64,000 nt of DNA from Methyloversatilis universalis FAM5 (GCF_000214035.2 NZ_AFHG01000052.1:186001-250000), one strand, 5' to 3'. Counted from the first letter of the stretch, positions 45,964-56,323 are shown. Made by a program: numbers and translations. Notes: a model not told the origin generated them from the sequence alone.

Positions 45964-47885
45964 AGCACTGGGGCATCCGTCTGCGCGTGCTGCTGGTGGC
46001 GCTGGCGCCGGTGATGGCCTTCGGCATCGCGGGGGGCGTCTGGATGGTGCTGCACCGGCTGGCCGAGCTGGAGAGCAGTCTGATCGAGCGCGGTCGCGCC
46101 ACCGCGCGTCAGGTGGCCGCGACCGCCGACTACGGCATCTTTTCCGGCAATACCGATGCGCTGGTGTCGCTGATCGAGGCGGCGCGGCGCGAGCCGGACG
46201 TGAGCGGCATCATGGTGTCGAGCCGTGACGGCGATCTGGCGGTGTCCGGTGGCGTGCTCAGCCCGGAAGCCTATCTGCCGGGGCGCCGCGCCGCCGGGCT
46301 GGCCCTGGTCGAACTTGACCATGCGCTGATGTTCGTCGAGCCCATCGTGCGCAGCGCGGTGCTGGATGAATCCGACGTGTTCGACGGACTGGGCGAGCCG
46401 GTGACCGACCGCCAGCCGATCGGCTGGGTGCTGGTGGAAGTGAGCCGGGCGCGGGTCGAGGCAATGAAGGTGGATTTCATCCTGACCAGTGCCGGCGTGA
46501 TCGCGGCGGCACTGATGCTGGCCAGCGTGTTCGCCTTCCGCATCAGCCGCACGGTGACCGGACCGGTGCGTGAGGTGTCGCAGGCGGTGCGCCGTATCGG
46601 CGACGGTGACCTGTCGGTGCGTCTGCCGGTGTCCGGCGGCGGCTCGCTGCGGGTGCTGGCCGAAGGGGTCAATGGCATGGCCGAGCGGCTGCTGCGCGCG
46701 CGCGACGAGCTGGAGGCGCGGATCGCCGATGCCACCCGACAGCTGCGCAGCCGCACCGACGAGGCGGAGCGGGCCAATCACGCCAAGTCGCGCTTCCTCG
46801 CGGCGGCCAGCCACGATCTGCGGCAGCCGATGCACGCGCTCGGGCTGTTCGTCGCCGAACTGGCGGAACGACTGCGTGGGTCGGAACACCGCACGCTGAT
46901 CCGTCAGATCGAGGAGTCGGTCGGTGCGATGGAAGATCTGCTGGATGCGCTGCTCGACATGTCCAAGCTGGACGCCGGCGGCGTCACCGTGCGCCGTTCG
47001 CACTTCCCGCTGCAGCCCATGCTGTCGCGCATCGTGGACGATTTCGCGGCCGATGCGCTGCAGCGTGGCCTGCGACTGAAGCTGCGGGCGACGCCGCTGT
47101 GGGTGGAGTCGGACCCGCTGCTGCTCGAGCGCATCATGATCAATCTGCTGTCCAACGCGGTGCGCTATACCCAGCGCGGAGGCGTGCTGGTGTGCGTGCG
47201 TCGTCGCGGTCAGGATGCGGTGATCGAGGTGCGGGATTCCGGTCCGGGCATTCCGGCCGAGGCGCACGACATGATTTTCGAGGAGTTCTATCAGCTGCAG
47301 AACCCGGCACGGGCGCGCGGGCAGGGGCTCGGGCTGGGGCTGGCCATCGTGCGCCGGCTGTCCGGACTGCTTGGCCACGATGTGGCCATCCGTTCGCGCG
47401 CCCAGCATGGCTCGATCTTCTCGGTCAGCGTGCCCTGCGTCGCGCCGCCGGTCGGTGACGTGGCCGAAATGGAGCCGGCCGCGCTGCCCGCCAGCCTGTC
47501 GCTGTTCGTGATCGTGATCGACGATGATCCGGGCTCGCGCAACAGCGTGGCCGGACTGCTGCAGTCCTGGGGCTGCGACGTGCTGTGCGCACCCAACCTG
47601 TCTGAAGCGCGCGACGCCATCCGTCTGCGGGAGCGCTCTCCGGCCCTCATCCTGTGTGACTTCAGGCTGGCTGCGGTCGCCAGTGGCATCGACGTGCTCG
47701 ACGCGCTGCTGGCCGAGCAGGGTGGCGAGATCGCCGGTGCGCTGGTGACCGGCGATACCGATCCGCAGGTTCGACGCCTTGCGGCGGCGCGCGGTTATCC
47801 TGTCCTGCACAAGCCGGTCCGCCCGGCCCGCCTGCGGGCGCTGGTCCAGCAGGCGGTGGCGCGCCAGCAGAACCCGGTGAGCTGA
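45960..47885 (+). CDS. Hybrid sensor histidine kinase / response regulator
   Basis: 641 residues. Two membrane helices (about 7-30 and 170-190) flank a periplasmic domain. HAMP covers about 190-245, then HisKA with the phospho-acceptor His285 in [19 protein letters not shown], HATPase with [15 protein letters not shown] and [13 protein letters not shown], and a C-terminal receiver with Asp567 in LILCDFRL and the Lys in VLHKPVRP. The [10 protein letters not shown] sequence resembles the NahK/ErcS' type of hybrid kinase. It is coupled to the preceding binding protein. No separate output regulator is adjacent, so the downstream partner is elsewhere. Confidence 0.93.
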   Translation: MKHWGIRLRVLLVALAPVMAFGIAGGVWMVLHRLAELESSLIERGRATARQVAATADYGIFSGNTDALVSLIEAARREPDVSGIMVSSRDGDLAVSGGVLSPEAYLPGRRAAGLALVELDHALMFVEPIVRSAVLDESDVFDGLGEPVTDRQPIGWVLVEVSRARVEAMKVDFILTSAGVIAAALMLASVFAFRISRTVTGPVREVSQAVRRIGDGDLSVRLPVSGGGSLRVLAEGVNGMAERLLRARDELEARIADATRQLRSRTDEAERANHAKSRFLAAASHDLRQPMHALGLFVAELAERLRGSEHRTLIRQIEESVGAMEDLLDALLDMSKLDAGGVTVRRSHFPLQPMLSRIVDDFAADALQRGLRLKLRATPLWVESDPLLLERIMINLLSNAVRYTQRGGVLVCVRRRGQDAVIEVRDSGPGIPAEAHDMIFEEFYQLQNPARARGQGLGLGLAIVRRLSGLLGHDVAIRSRAQHGSIFSVSVPCVAPPVGDVAEMEPAALPASLSLFVIVIDDDPGSRNSVAGLLQSWGCDVLCAPNLSEARDAIRLRERSPALILCDFRLAAVASGIDVLDALLAEQGGEIAGALVTGDTDPQVRRLAAARGYPVLHKPVRPARLRALVQQAVARQQNPVS

Positions 47886-47925
47886 CCCGCCCGGACTCTG
47901 CCCGCGCAGTCAAAGACGTCTTGCC

Positions 47926-47954
47926 TTGCGGATCCCGCGAGTCTTCGTTAATAT
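47926..47954 (+). promoter_or_regulatory. Candidate promoter of the rpsP operon
   Basis: TTGCGG at 47926-47931, 17 bases, then TAATAT at 47949-47954, about 32 bases before the rpsP start. The hexamers match three and four of six consensus positions; position and AT-richness are the main support. Confidence 0.4.
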
Positions 47955-47985
47955 CGTTGGTTTTCCTCGTTTTGAAGGAAGTGTA

Positions 47986-48234
47986 ATGGTCGTCATTCGC
48001 CTCGCGCGTGGGGGTGCCAAGAAGCGCCCGTTCTTCAACATCATCGCCACCGATTCCCGCAATCGCCGCGACGGTCGTTTCATCGAGCGCGTGGGTTACT
48101 ACAACCCGGTCGCTCCGGAAGGCACCGCCGGTCGTCTGACCGTCAATGCCGAACGTCTGGCCTACTGGGAAAGCGTTGGCGCCCAGCTGAGCCCGACGGT
48201 TGCCCGTCTGGTCAAGACCCAGAAGGCTGCCTGA
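47986..48234 (+). CDS. rpsP: 30S ribosomal protein S16
   Basis: 82-residue ribosomal protein starting [19 protein letters not shown], with the conserved [19 protein letters not shown] segment. ATG 47986 has a GAAGGAAG ribosome site. It heads the conserved rpsP-rimM-trmD-rplS operon. An in-frame extension upstream to 47926 is not part of the family. Confidence 0.98.
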   Translation: MVVIRLARGGAKKRPFFNIIATDSRNRRDGRFIERVGYYNPVAPEGTAGRLTVNAERLAYWESVGAQLSPTVARLVKTQKAA

Positions 48235-48269
48235 TCAGCCATCCGTCGATTCCCGAGCCCTTCGGTCCC

Positions 48270-48794
48270 ATGATCGTACTGGGGCGGCTGGCAGCGCCTT
48301 TCGGCGTTCAGGGCTGGCTGCATATGCAGGTGTTCGGAGACGATCCGCAGTCCTGGAAAGTGATCGAGCGCTGGTATGCCAGCAGCGATCCTGAAAGCGG
48401 GGCGGCGGGCTGGCGCGAACTGAAGCCCGAAGGTTTCAAGCTTCAGGCAAAAGGGCCGGTGGTGCGTTTTGAAGGCGTGCCGGACCGTACCGCGGCTGAA
48501 AAGCTGGTCGGCCTTTACGTCGGTGTGCCGCGTCACGAGCTGCCGGATACCGCAGACGACGAGTTCTACTGGGGTGACCTGGTCGGGCTTGAGGTCGTGA
48601 ATCTGGCCGGTGAGCGACTGGGGCGCGTCGATCGACTGATGGAAACCGGTGCGAACGACGTGCTGGTCGTGCTGGACGACGCGCTGGGTGGTGACAAGCC
48701 GGTAGAGCGGCTCATTCCCTTCGTGTCTGCGGTCGTGAAAGACGTGGATCGCGCAGCGTCGAGGGTGCACGTCGACTGGGACGCACAGTGGTAG
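48270..48794 (+). CDS. rimM: Ribosome maturation factor RimM
   Basis: 174-residue factor needed for maturation of the 30S subunit 3' domain; it binds S19. The N-terminal domain starts [17 protein letters not shown], and the PRC-barrel C-terminal domain contains [14 protein letters not shown] and [16 protein letters not shown]. It overlaps trmD by seven bases. Confidence 0.97.
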   Translation: MIVLGRLAAPFGVQGWLHMQVFGDDPQSWKVIERWYASSDPESGAAGWRELKPEGFKLQAKGPVVRFEGVPDRTAAEKLVGLYVGVPRHELPDTADDEFYWGDLVGLEVVNLAGERLGRVDRLMETGANDVLVVLDDALGGDKPVERLIPFVSAVVKDVDRAASRVHVDWDAQW

Positions 48795-49519
48795 GTACTG
48801 CGGCGGACAGCGTGGCCGGACCGCGCATCACCTTCGAGGTGGTTTCGCTGTTTCCGGAAATGTTCGCGGCGGTCGAACGCAGTGGCATCACACGGCGCGC
48901 GCTGGAGCGCGGGCTGTGGAATGTGAGACACACCAGTCCGCGCGATTTCGCGACGGATGTGCATCGCACGGTGGATGATCGGCCCTACGGCGGTGGCCCC
49001 GGCATGGTGATGCTGGCCGAGCCGCTGGCGCAGGCCATTTCGGCGTGTCGCGCCCGCCATGCGCAGCCAGTCAGGGTGGTGCATTTCTCGCCGTCCGGTG
49101 AGCGCATGACGCACCGGAAGGTAATGGAACTGACGGCAGAGCCGGCGTTGATCCTGCTCTGCGGCCGGTATGAAGGGATGGACCAGCGTCTCATCGATCG
49201 GGAAGTCGATCTCGAACTGTCGCTGGGGGATTTCGTGCTGTCGGGCGGTGAGCTGCCGGCGATGGCACTGATGGACGCGATCATCCGCCAGTTGCCGGGG
49301 GCGCTGAACGACGCGTCATCGGCTGTAGAGGATTCGTTCGTGAGCGGTCTGCTGGACTGTCCGCACTACACCCGTCCCGAAATATGGGATGGCCGGCCGG
49401 TGCCGGAGGTGCTGCTGTCAGGAGATCATGCGCGGATCCGTCGCTGGCGGGCCGAACAGGCGCTGGAGATTACGCGACGGCGGCGTCCCGACCTGCTGGC
49501 GCGGGACGAGCAGTCGTAG
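48788..49519 (+). CDS. trmD: tRNA (guanine37-N1)-methyltransferase
   Basis: 243-residue SPOUT-class enzyme making m1G37 in tRNAs, needed for reading-frame maintenance. The knot region contains [14 protein letters not shown] and [12 protein letters not shown], which bind S-adenosylmethionine; [10 protein letters not shown] lies in the N-terminal half. GTG start at 48788 inside the end of rimM, so translation is coupled. Confidence 0.97.
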   Translation: MVGTAADSVAGPRITFEVVSLFPEMFAAVERSGITRRALERGLWNVRHTSPRDFATDVHRTVDDRPYGGGPGMVMLAEPLAQAISACRARHAQPVRVVHFSPSGERMTHRKVMELTAEPALILLCGRYEGMDQRLIDREVDLELSLGDFVLSGGELPAMALMDAIIRQLPGALNDASSAVEDSFVSGLLDCPHYTRPEIWDGRPVPEVLLSGDHARIRRWRAEQALEITRRRRPDLLARDEQS

Positions 49520-49547
49520 TCTGTGCAGTAAGGTTTTTGCAGCAAGC

Positions 49548-49569
49548 GGGTGACCGAACACCGTCACCC
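49548..49569 (+). other. Hairpin in the rplS leader
   Basis: GGGTGAC (49548-49554) and GTCACCC (49563-49569) form a perfect 7-bp stem with an 8-base loop, about 70 bases before rplS, with no T run after it. It could be a processing or regulatory structure within the operon transcript. No known L19 leader class is recognised. Confidence 0.4.
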
Positions 49570-49638
49570 ATCAATAAACGCACGCATCACGGAACAAGTG
49601 CTCTGCGGCAAGGCAATGCCATAGACCAGGAGTCAAGC

Positions 49639-50019
49639 ATGAATCTGATCCAGCAACTCGAGCAGGAAGAAATCGCCCGTCTGGGCAAGAACATCCCCGA
49701 ATTCGCGCCCGGTGACACCGTCATAGTGAACGTGAACGTGGTCGAAGGCGACCGCAAGCGTGTCCAGGCCTACGAAGGCGTGGTGATCGCCAAGCGCAAC
49801 CGCGGCCTGAACTCGAATTTCATCGTCCGCAAGATTTCCAGCGGCGAAGGCGTCGAGCGTACCTTCCAGACCTACTCGCCGCTGATCGCTTCGATCGAAG
49901 TGAAGCGCCGCGGTGACGTGCGTCGCGCCAAGCTGTACTACCTGCGTGAGCGTTCGGGCAAGTCGGCGCGCATCAAGGAAAAGCTGGCCAAGCGCGTGGT
50001 TGCTCCGGCGGCCCAGTAA
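49639..50019 (+). CDS. rplS: 50S ribosomal protein L19
   Basis: 126-residue ribosomal protein at the 30S-50S interface. Recognised by [37 protein letters not shown], the [20 protein letters not shown] block and the [20 protein letters not shown] tail. ATG 49639 with an AGGAGT ribosome site. Last gene of the rpsP operon, ending at a strong terminator. Confidence 0.98.
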   Translation: MNLIQQLEQEEIARLGKNIPEFAPGDTVIVNVNVVEGDRKRVQAYEGVVIAKRNRGLNSNFIVRKISSGEGVERTFQTYSPLIASIEVKRRGDVRRAKLYYLRERSGKSARIKEKLAKRVVAPAAQ

Positions 50020-50062
50020 GCGCCTGCCGCCGCGGATGCTGCAAGGCGTCCGCGCAGGCTGG

Positions 50063-50097
50063 AATGAAAAAGGGACCTTTGCGGTCCCTTTTTCATT
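50063..50097. terminator. Bidirectional terminator between rplS and folE2
   Basis: A 15-bp stem: AATGAAAAAGGGACC at 50063-50077 pairs with the complementary arm at 50083-50097, loop TTTGC. A and T runs at the two feet allow termination of both convergent transcripts. Confidence 0.9.
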
Positions 50098-50115
50098 TCC
50101 GCTGCTGCCCGGTGC

Positions 50116-50928
50116 TCAGCGCTTGTCGGCGCGGATCTGGGCCCAGGCGGAGTGGTTGTGGATGGATTCGAAGTTCTCGACTTCCAGCACATAGGCACGC
50201 ACGCGCTGTTCCGCATTCAGTCGTGCCGCAATGTCACGCACCATGTCTTCGACGAACTTGGGATTCTCGTAAGCGCGCTCGGTCACGAATTTCTCGTCCG
50301 GCCGCTTCAGCAGTCCGTACAGATCGCAGGACGCTTCCTGCTCGGCGATGTCAATCAGGTCGTCGATGGCCAGATCGCCCTCGATGTCTGCCTCGATGGT
50401 GACGTGGGAGCGCTGGTTGTGCGCCCCGTACTGCGAAATCTTCTTCGAACAGGGGCACAGGCTGGTGACCGGGATCTGCACCCGCAGCGTGAAGCTGTGC
50501 TGTCCGTCCGCGTCGGTGCGGGCGGTGTAGCTCACCTCGTAGTCGAGCAGGCTTTCGGTGCCTGACACTGGCGCGGTCTTTCGGCGGAAGTAGGGGAAGC
50601 GCATGCTGATCTCGCCGCTGTCCGCTTCCAGCCGGACCAGCATGGTGCGCATCAGTGGCGCGAACGAGGCCGGCGACAGCGGCGTGTTCAGTTCATGCAG
50701 CAGTTCGACGAAGCGCGACATGTGAGTGCCCTTCAGATGGGCGGGAAGGCTCACGAACAGGCCGCACTCGGCCACCGTGCCCTGAACCCAACCATCGCGG
50801 CCGCGCACGCTGATCGGATGCCGTATGCCGCGTATGCCCACCTTCTCGATCGGCAGTTCGCGCCGGTCCGGCGAGTTCTGCACGTCGGGCATGCTGAGCG
50901 GAGTGGCGTGCGGATCGCGGGCGTTCAT
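50116..50928 (-). CDS. folE2: GTP cyclohydrolase I, FolE2 type (IB)
   Basis: 270-residue enzyme converting GTP to dihydroneopterin triphosphate for folate (and queuosine) synthesis. Type IB signatures are [17 protein letters not shown], the metal-site [21 protein letters not shown] and [16 protein letters not shown]. FolE2 works with metals other than zinc, and in many bacteria it is induced under zinc limitation through Zur. Whether that holds here depends on the dyad at 50947-50971 in its leader. No folE-type paralogue is in this window. Confidence 0.96.
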   Translation of the reverse strand: MNARDPHATPLSMPDVQNSPDRRELPIEKVGIRGIRHPISVRGRDGWVQGTVAECGLFVSLPAHLKGTHMSRFVELLHELNTPLSPASFAPLMRTMLVRLEADSGEISMRFPYFRRKTAPVSGTESLLDYEVSYTARTDADGQHSFTLRVQIPVTSLCPCSKKISQYGAHNQRSHVTIEADIEGDLAIDDLIDIAEQEASCDLYGLLKRPDEKFVTERAYENPKFVEDMVRDIAARLNAEQRVRAYVLEVENFESIHNHSAWAQIRADKR

Positions 50929-50946
50929 GCTGGACCTCTGGTTTCT

Positions 50947-50971
50947 CTACATGATCATTTGTTGCATGTAG
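50947..50971 (-). promoter_or_regulatory. Dyad in the folE2 upstream region, candidate operator
   Basis: CTACATG (50947-50953) and CATGTAG (50965-50971) are perfect inverted arms 11 bases apart, 18-43 bases before the folE2 start. The position suits a repressor operator or a leader hairpin. The sequence is not a clear match to the classic Zur box, so the regulator is not assigned. Confidence 0.5.
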
Positions 50972-51008
50972 ATTAACACCGGGTTCACACCGACTCAAGC
51001 CGCGGTGC

Positions 51009-51034
51009 ACGAAAAAGGCCCGGCAATGCCGGGC
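51009..51034 (-). terminator. Intrinsic terminator of the xseB-ispA-dxs operon
   Basis: Read on the minus strand, AGGCCCGGC and GCCGGGCCT (51026-51034 and 51014-51022) form a 9-bp stem with a three-base loop, followed by a run of T (A run at 51009-51014 on the plus strand). Confidence 0.85.
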
Positions 51035-51058
51035 CTCGTTCTGCGCGGACGGCGGCGA

Positions 51059-52936
51059 TCAGCGCTGCAGCGCAGCGGCCACCTGGGCGCGCACACCGGC
51101 GGCGTCCAGGCCGACTTCGGCATAGAGCAGGGACGGATCGCCGTGGTCGACGAAGCGGTCTGGCAGGCCGATGCGCAGCACCCGACAGGACAGCCCGGCG
51201 TTGTGGATCACCCGTTCGACTTCGCTGCCGGCACCGCCGATCAGCGCGTTCTCTTCCAGCGTGACGATGAGACGGTGCTTGCTGGCCAGTTCGAGCACCA
51301 GTGCCTCGTCCAGCGGTTTGGCGAAACGCATGTTGGCGACGCTGGCGTCGAACTCGTCCGCCACCGCGAGCGCCGGCGTCAGCATGGCGCCGAAGGCCAG
51401 CAGCGCGGCGTCGCCCTCGCCGGCACGACGCAACTCGCCACGGCCGATCTCGATCGCGGTCATGTCCTGCTGCGGCACCACGCCCGGGCCGCTGCCGCGC
51501 GGATAGCGCACCGCGCTGGGCCCTTCGTGCAGATAGGCGGTGTACAGCATCTGCCGGCACTCGTTCTCGTCGCTCGGCGTCATTACGACGATGTTCGGCA
51601 GGCAGAGCAGGTAGGACAGGTCGAAGGCACCGTGATGGGTGGCACCGTCGGCGCCCACCAGGCCGGCCCGGTCGAGCGCCATCATGACCGGCAGGTTCTG
51701 CAGGCACACGTCGTGGATCAGCTGGTCGTAGGCGCGCTGCAGGAAGGTCGAGTAGATCGCGACCACCGGCTTGACGCCTTCGCAGGCCATGCCGGCGGCG
51801 AAGGTGAGCGCGTGCTGTTCGGCGATGCCCACATCGAAGTAGCGTTTCGGGTATTCCTCGGCGAAACGCACCATGCCGGAGCCCTCGCGCATCGCCGGCG
51901 TGACCGCCATCAGCTTGTCGCAGCGGGCGGCCATGTCGCACAGCCAGTCTCCGAATACCTGGGTATACGTGAGCTTGCCGCCGCCCTTGCCGGTCTGGAT
52001 ACCGGCCACGTGGTCGAACTTGCCGACACCGTGGTACAGGATGGGATCGGCTTCGGCCAGCTTGTAGCCGTAGCCCTTCTTCGTGATCACGTGCAGGAAT
52101 TTCGGACCCGGCAGTTCCCGCAGGTTTTCCAGCGTCGGGATCAGCGCATCGAGGTCGTGACCGTCGATCGGGCCGTAATAATGGAAGCCGAACTCCTCGA
52201 ACAGCGTGCCCGGCGTGATCATGCCCTTCACGTGTTCTTCGGCCCGCTTGGCGAATTCGCGCAGCGAAGGCGCCAGTTCCAGCACCTTGGCGCCCGCGCG
52301 GCGGGCAGCGTTGTAGGTCTGGCCGGACAGCAGGCGGGTCAGGTACTTGTTCAGCGCGCCGACCGGCGGCGAAATCGACATGTCGTTGTCGTTGAGGATG
52401 ACCAGCAGGTCGGCATCCTCGACGCCCGCGTTGTTCAGTGCCTCGAAGGCCATGCCGGCGGTCATCGCGCCGTCACCGATCACCGCGATGCTGTGCCGGC
52501 GCTGGCCCAGTGCCTTGGCAGCGACGGCCATGCCCAGCGCGGCCGAGATCGAAGTGGACGAGTGGGCGGTGCCGAAGGTGTCGTACTCGCTCTCGCAGCG
52601 GCGCGGGAAGCCGCTCACGCCCTTGTACTGGCGGAGTGTGGCCATGCCTTCGCGGCGGCCGGTCAGCACCTTGTGGGCATAGGTCTGGTGACCGACGTCC
52701 CACACGATGCGGTCGTGCGGCGTGTTGTAGACGTGGTGCAGTGCGACCGTCAGTTCCACCGTACCGAGATTGGACGACAGGTGGCCGCCTGTGCGCGAGA
52801 CCGATTCCAGCAGGAAGGCCCGCAGTTCGGTGGCCAGCTGGGCCAGCTGACGGCCGTCCAGTGCGCGCACGGTGGCCGGCGAATCGATGGTTTCCAGCAG
52901 CGGGTAGGCGCTCATCGTGTGCAGGGATCTGTCCAT
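51059..52936 (-). CDS. dxs: 1-Deoxy-D-xylulose-5-phosphate synthase
   Basis: 625-residue thiamine-diphosphate enzyme joining pyruvate and glyceraldehyde-3-phosphate, the entry step of the MEP isoprenoid pathway. ThDP binding is seen in [20 protein letters not shown], ending NDNDMSISP. The transketolase-type half has [28 protein letters not shown]. Start at ATG 52936, one base after the ispA stop; an in-frame ATG at 52915 is the alternative. Third gene of the operon. Confidence 0.97.
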   Translation of the reverse strand: MDRSLHTMSAYPLLETIDSPATVRALDGRQLAQLATELRAFLLESVSRTGGHLSSNLGTVELTVALHHVYNTPHDRIVWDVGHQTYAHKVLTGRREGMATLRQYKGVSGFPRRCESEYDTFGTAHSSTSISAALGMAVAAKALGQRRHSIAVIGDGAMTAGMAFEALNNAGVEDADLLVILNDNDMSISPPVGALNKYLTRLLSGQTYNAARRAGAKVLELAPSLREFAKRAEEHVKGMITPGTLFEEFGFHYYGPIDGHDLDALIPTLENLRELPGPKFLHVITKKGYGYKLAEADPILYHGVGKFDHVAGIQTGKGGGKLTYTQVFGDWLCDMAARCDKLMAVTPAMREGSGMVRFAEEYPKRYFDVGIAEQHALTFAAGMACEGVKPVVAIYSTFLQRAYDQLIHDVCLQNLPVMMALDRAGLVGADGATHHGAFDLSYLLCLPNIVVMTPSDENECRQMLYTAYLHEGPSAVRYPRGSGPGVVPQQDMTAIEIGRGELRRAGEGDAALLAFGAMLTPALAVADEFDASVANMRFAKPLDEALVLELASKHRLIVTLEENALIGGAGSEVERVIHNAGLSCRVLRIGLPDRFVDHGDPSLLYAEVGLDAAGVRAQVAAALQR

Positions 52937-52937
52937 A

Positions 52938-53855
52938 TCAGTGTTTCCTCGTCAGCACGAAATCCGCCAGTTCGCGCAGGCGACGGGCTGCGTCGCCAAA
53001 CAGCGAGAGGCTGTCGATCGCCTCGGCGTGCAGTTCGCGTGCCCGTTCGCGGGCGCGCGCCAGACCCAGTGTGCTGACATAGGTTGGCTTGTTCGCAGCG
53101 GCGTCCTTGCCTGCGGTCTTGCCGAGCTCTTCAGTGCTGGCTTCGCAGTCCAGCACGTCGTCCACCACCTGGAAGAGCAGGCCGACCGTACCTGCATAGT
53201 GGTCCAGACGGCCGTGCGCGTCCACATCAAGATGGCCGCAGGCCGCTCCCATGCGCACCGCGCAGCGGATCAGCGCACCGGTCTTGTGGATGTGCATGAA
53301 TTCCAGCTCTTCCACGCCCAGCGGCAGACCGACCGAGGCGAGGTCGATCGCCTGGCCGCCGGCCATGCCGCGCGAGCCTGACGCGATGGCCAGCTGGCTC
53401 ACCAGCGCGGCGCGGGTATCCGCCGGCACCGGACAGTGTTCGGCCAGCAGCAGGAAGGCCAGCGACTGCAGGCTGTCGCCGACCAGCAGTGCCGTGGCGT
53501 CGTCGTACTGCACGTGTACGGTGGGCTTGCCCCGGCGCAGCACATCGTCGTCCATGCAGGGCATGTCGTCGTGTACCAGCGAGTAGGCGTGGATCATTTC
53601 GACTGCGCAGGCGGCGGCGTCCAGTGCCTCGGCCGAAGCGCCGGACAGCGCGCCGGCTGCGTGGCACAGCAGCGGGCGTACCCGCTTGCCGCCGCCCAGC
53701 ACCGCGTAGCGCATGGCGTCGTGCAGCCGTGCCGGGGCGATGGTGGCCTGCGGCAGGAAGCGGTCGAGTGCGCTTTCGGTGCGGTGCTGAACCGCGGACA
53801 CCCAGTCAGCGAAAGATCCGGTCGTGTCGCTCATCGCGGTGTCTGCCTCACTCAT
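52938..53855 (-). CDS. ispA: Polyprenyl (farnesyl/geranyl) diphosphate synthase
   Basis: 305-residue trans-prenyltransferase building C15 isoprenoid chains from IPP and DMAPP. The first Asp-rich motif is [19 protein letters not shown] and the second is in FQVVDDVLD. The [11 protein letters not shown] segment binds diphosphate. Start uncertain: ATG at 53864, 53855 (chosen) or 53834. It overlaps the end of xseB slightly. It supplies the same pathway as dxs next door. Confidence 0.95.
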   Translation of the reverse strand: MSEADTAMSDTTGSFADWVSAVQHRTESALDRFLPQATIAPARLHDAMRYAVLGGGKRVRPLLCHAAGALSGASAEALDAAACAVEMIHAYSLVHDDMPCMDDDVLRRGKPTVHVQYDDATALLVGDSLQSLAFLLLAEHCPVPADTRAALVSQLAIASGSRGMAGGQAIDLASVGLPLGVEELEFMHIHKTGALIRCAVRMGAACGHLDVDAHGRLDHYAGTVGLLFQVVDDVLDCEASTEELGKTAGKDAAANKPTYVSTLGLARARERARELHAEAIDSLSLFGDAARRLRELADFVLTRKH

Positions 53856-54096
53856 CGCGCGCATCGTCCGGGCGGAATTCGCGCAGCAGCCCGTCTTCCA
53901 GTATCTGCACTTTCTGTTCGGCCGCGTCGAGCGCCGACTGGCAGTGGCGTATCAGTTCCACACCGCGCTGATAGCGTTCGAGCGCGCCTTCGAGCGGCAG
54001 TTTGCCGTCTTCCATCGCACGCACGATGGCTTCCAGTTCTTCGATCGCCTGCTCGAAGCTGGCGGGCGCCGAAGCCGCGTCTGCTTTTCGTGTCAT
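53848..54096 (-). CDS. xseB: Exodeoxyribonuclease VII small subunit
   Basis: 82-residue helical subunit. Several copies bind the XseA large subunit to form the single-strand DNA exonuclease. Recognised by SFEQAIEELEAIVRAMEDGK followed by LPLEGALERYQRGVELIRHC. Start ATG 54096 (MTRKADAAS); the longer frame to 54141 lacks family support. First gene of xseB-ispA-dxs, a conserved grouping. Confidence 0.95.
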   Translation of the reverse strand: MTRKADAASAPASFEQAIEELEAIVRAMEDGKLPLEGALERYQRGVELIRHCQSALDAAEQKVQILEDGLLREFRPDDARDE

Positions 54097-54125
54097 GCTG
54101 GATTGGTGCGCAAGGCAAACGCTGG

Positions 54126-54154
54126 AAAATAACTGATCCAAAACAGGCGGTCAA
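54126..54154 (-). promoter_or_regulatory. Sigma-70 promoter of xseB-ispA-dxs
   Basis: On the minus strand TTGACC (54149-54154) and TATTTT (54126-54131) are separated by 17 bases, about 30 bases before the xseB start. Matches are five and four of six. Confidence 0.55.
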
Positions 54155-54279
54155 ACGCTCAAGCGGATATACTGCCCGGCTTTGTCACGCGTCTGCGTAC
54201 CTTTGCGGCGGGCTCATGTTCCGAAGCGAAGGCTCTGGATCGCACGCGGTTTTCCAACTTTGACTTCGAGGGTTGGGGA

Positions 54280-55383
54280 ATGTCCGATATACAGTCCATT
54301 ACCCGTCTGGAACCGGCACAGTCTCAGTTTCCGGTTTCCTGGTATTTCGATGAGCAGCTGTTCGAGCTCGAGAAGCGCGTGCTGTTCGACAACGGGCCGG
54401 GCTATGTAGGCCATGAGCTGATGGTGCCGAACGTTGGCGACTATCACACCCTGGGATGGGCCGACGACGCGCTGATGCTGGTGCGCAACGAAGCCGGCAT
54501 CGAAATGCTGTCCAACGTGTGCCGCCACCGGCAGGCGCTGATGATGAAGGGCCGTGGCAACACGCCCAACATCGTGTGCCCGGTGCACCGCTGGACCTAT
54601 GACACCCGTGGCGAACTGCTGGGGGCGCCGCACTTCCCGAACACGCCTTGCCTGAACCTGAAGCGCCAGCCGCTGCAGAACTGGAAGGGGCTGCTGTTTT
54701 CCGGCAAGCGCGACGTCGCCGCCGATCTGGCCAGCATGGAGGTTGCGTCCGCTCTCGACTTTTCGGGCTACATGCTCGACCACGTCGAGATGCACCAGTG
54801 CAATTACAACTGGAAGACCTTCATCGAGGTCTATCTCGAGGACTACCACGTCGAGCCCTTCCACCCGGGGCTGGGCAAGTTCGTCACCTGCGAGGACCTG
54901 AGCTGGCAGTTCGCCCAGCAGTATTCGGTGCAGCGGGTCGGCCTGAACAATCGCCTGGCGCGGCCGGGTTCGCCCACCTACGAGCGCTGGCACCGCGCGG
55001 TGCTCGACTACTACCGCGGCGAACTGCCGCCGCACGGTGCGATCTGGCTGACTTACTACCCGAACATCATGGTCGAGTGGTATCCGCACGTGCTGGTGGT
55101 GAGCACGCTGTATCCGCAGGCGGTGGACCGCACCCTGAACGTGGTGGAGTTCTACTACCCGGAAGACATCGTGCTGTTCGAGCGTGAATTCATCGAGGCC
55201 GAACGGGCGGCGTACATGGAAACCGCCCGCGAGGACGACGAGATCGGCGAGCGCATGGACGCCGGCCGGCGGGCGCTGATGAAGCAGGGGCGTTCCGAGG
55301 TCGGTCCCTACCAGTCGCCGATGGAAGACGGCATGCAGCATTTCCACGAATGGTTCCGGCGCGAACTGGCGGACTATCTGTGA
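54280..55383 (+). CDS. Rieske non-heme iron oxygenase, alpha subunit-like
   Basis: 367-residue oxygenase. The Rieske 2Fe-2S domain uses Cys81/His83 (CRHRQA) and Cys100/His103 (CPVHRW). The mononuclear iron site is in the EDYHVEPFHPGL segment, with His190 and His195. Such enzymes hydroxylate or demethylate aromatic, sterol-like or quaternary amine substrates with a separate reductase. No reductase or ferredoxin gene is adjacent. The gene is divergent from xseB-ispA-dxs. The substrate is unknown. A TATACT box lies at 54168-54173 but without a clear -35. Confidence 0.9.
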   Translation: MSDIQSITRLEPAQSQFPVSWYFDEQLFELEKRVLFDNGPGYVGHELMVPNVGDYHTLGWADDALMLVRNEAGIEMLSNVCRHRQALMMKGRGNTPNIVCPVHRWTYDTRGELLGAPHFPNTPCLNLKRQPLQNWKGLLFSGKRDVAADLASMEVASALDFSGYMLDHVEMHQCNYNWKTFIEVYLEDYHVEPFHPGLGKFVTCEDLSWQFAQQYSVQRVGLNNRLARPGSPTYERWHRAVLDYYRGELPPHGAIWLTYYPNIMVEWYPHVLVVSTLYPQAVDRTLNVVEFYYPEDIVLFEREFIEAERAAYMETAREDDEIGERMDAGRRALMKQGRSEVGPYQSPMEDGMQHFHEWFRRELADYL

Positions 55384-55474
55384 CGGCGATTGCGACAGCC
55401 GATCGGGACAGGGCACTTCGGTGCCCTGTTTCGTTTCGTCCGCCCGCAGCCCGGCCGGCGTGCGGAGTGGCGCG

Positions 55475-56323
55475 ATGAAGTCGCTGTGGATGGTGGCCGC
55501 CAGCCTGCTGTTCGCGTCCATGGGCGTGTGCGTGAAACTGGCCAGCGAAGCGCTGCCGGCGTCCGAGATCGCGTTCTACCGGGCCTTCATTTCGCTGCTG
55601 CTGATCGCGGTCATCATGCGGCTGAGCGGTGCGCAGTTCGCCACGCCCCACGCGCTGACTCATCTGAAGCGGGGGGTGTCGGGCGCCATTTCTCTCATCC
55701 TCTACTTCCAGGCCATCGCGTTGCTGCCGCTGCCGACCGCAGTCACGCTGAACTACACCTCGCCGCTGTTCATGGCGGCCTGGCTGGGGTTCACCGTCAG
55801 CGGCGAACTGTCGCGTCCGATCGCGCTGGCACTGGCGCTCGGTTTCGCAGGCGTGGTGCTGGTGCTGCAGCCCACCCTGGGCAGCGAACAGTGGGTCGGC
55901 GGGCTGTGCGGCCTGAGCTCAGGCCTGATCGCCACCATGGCCTATCTCAGCGTGCGCGATCTCGGGCGTCTTGGCGAGCCGGAATGGCGCACGGTGCTTT
56001 ATTTCTCGCTCTGTTCGTCGGTGTTCGGCGCGGCCTGGGCGCTGATCGACGGCGGCTTTCATCTGCCGGATCTGCGCACCTGCGCACTGCTGCTGGGTGT
56101 CGGCGTGTTCGGCGCCGCCGCACAGCTGTGCATGACCGCCGCCTACAAGGGCGGTCGCACGCTGGTGTCCGCCAGCCTCGCCTACACGACAGTGGCCTTT
56201 TCCACGCTCTACGGGGTGCTGCTGTGGAACGATGTGCCTTCGGCCGCGGTCTGGCTGGGTATGGTGCTCATCGTCGCCAGTGGCGTGCTGGCCATGCTCA
56301 ATCCGCCGCCGGCGAAGCTATAG
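55475..56323 (+). CDS. DMT-superfamily EamA-type transporter
   Basis: 282-residue membrane protein with ten helices in two EamA repeats, each beginning with a typical small-residue helix (LFASMGVCVKLASEALPASEI; LRTCALLLGVGVFGAAAQLCM). EFYRA-like FYRAF after helix 1 and the NYTSPLFMAAW segment are family marks. Such proteins export metabolites or amino acids; the substrate is not predictable. Start ATG 55475 with a CGGAGTGG ribosome site. It follows the Rieske gene by 91 bases on the same strand. Confidence 0.88.
   Translation: MKSLWMVAASLLFASMGVCVKLASEALPASEIAFYRAFISLLLIAVIMRLSGAQFATPHALTHLKRGVSGAISLILYFQAIALLPLPTAVTLNYTSPLFMAAWLGFTVSGELSRPIALALALGFAGVVLVLQPTLGSEQWVGGLCGLSSGLIATMAYLSVRDLGRLGEPEWRTVLYFSLCSSVFGAAWALIDGGFHLPDLRTCALLLGVGVFGAAAQLCMTAAYKGGRTLVSASLAYTTVAFSTLYGVLLWNDVPSAAVWLGMVLIVASGVLAMLNPPPAKL

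Noticed and set aside
45732..47810. 692-residue minus-strand open frame opposite the hybrid kinase
   Set aside because: Shadow of the histidine kinase frame. There is no motif, and it would overlap the whole kinase gene.
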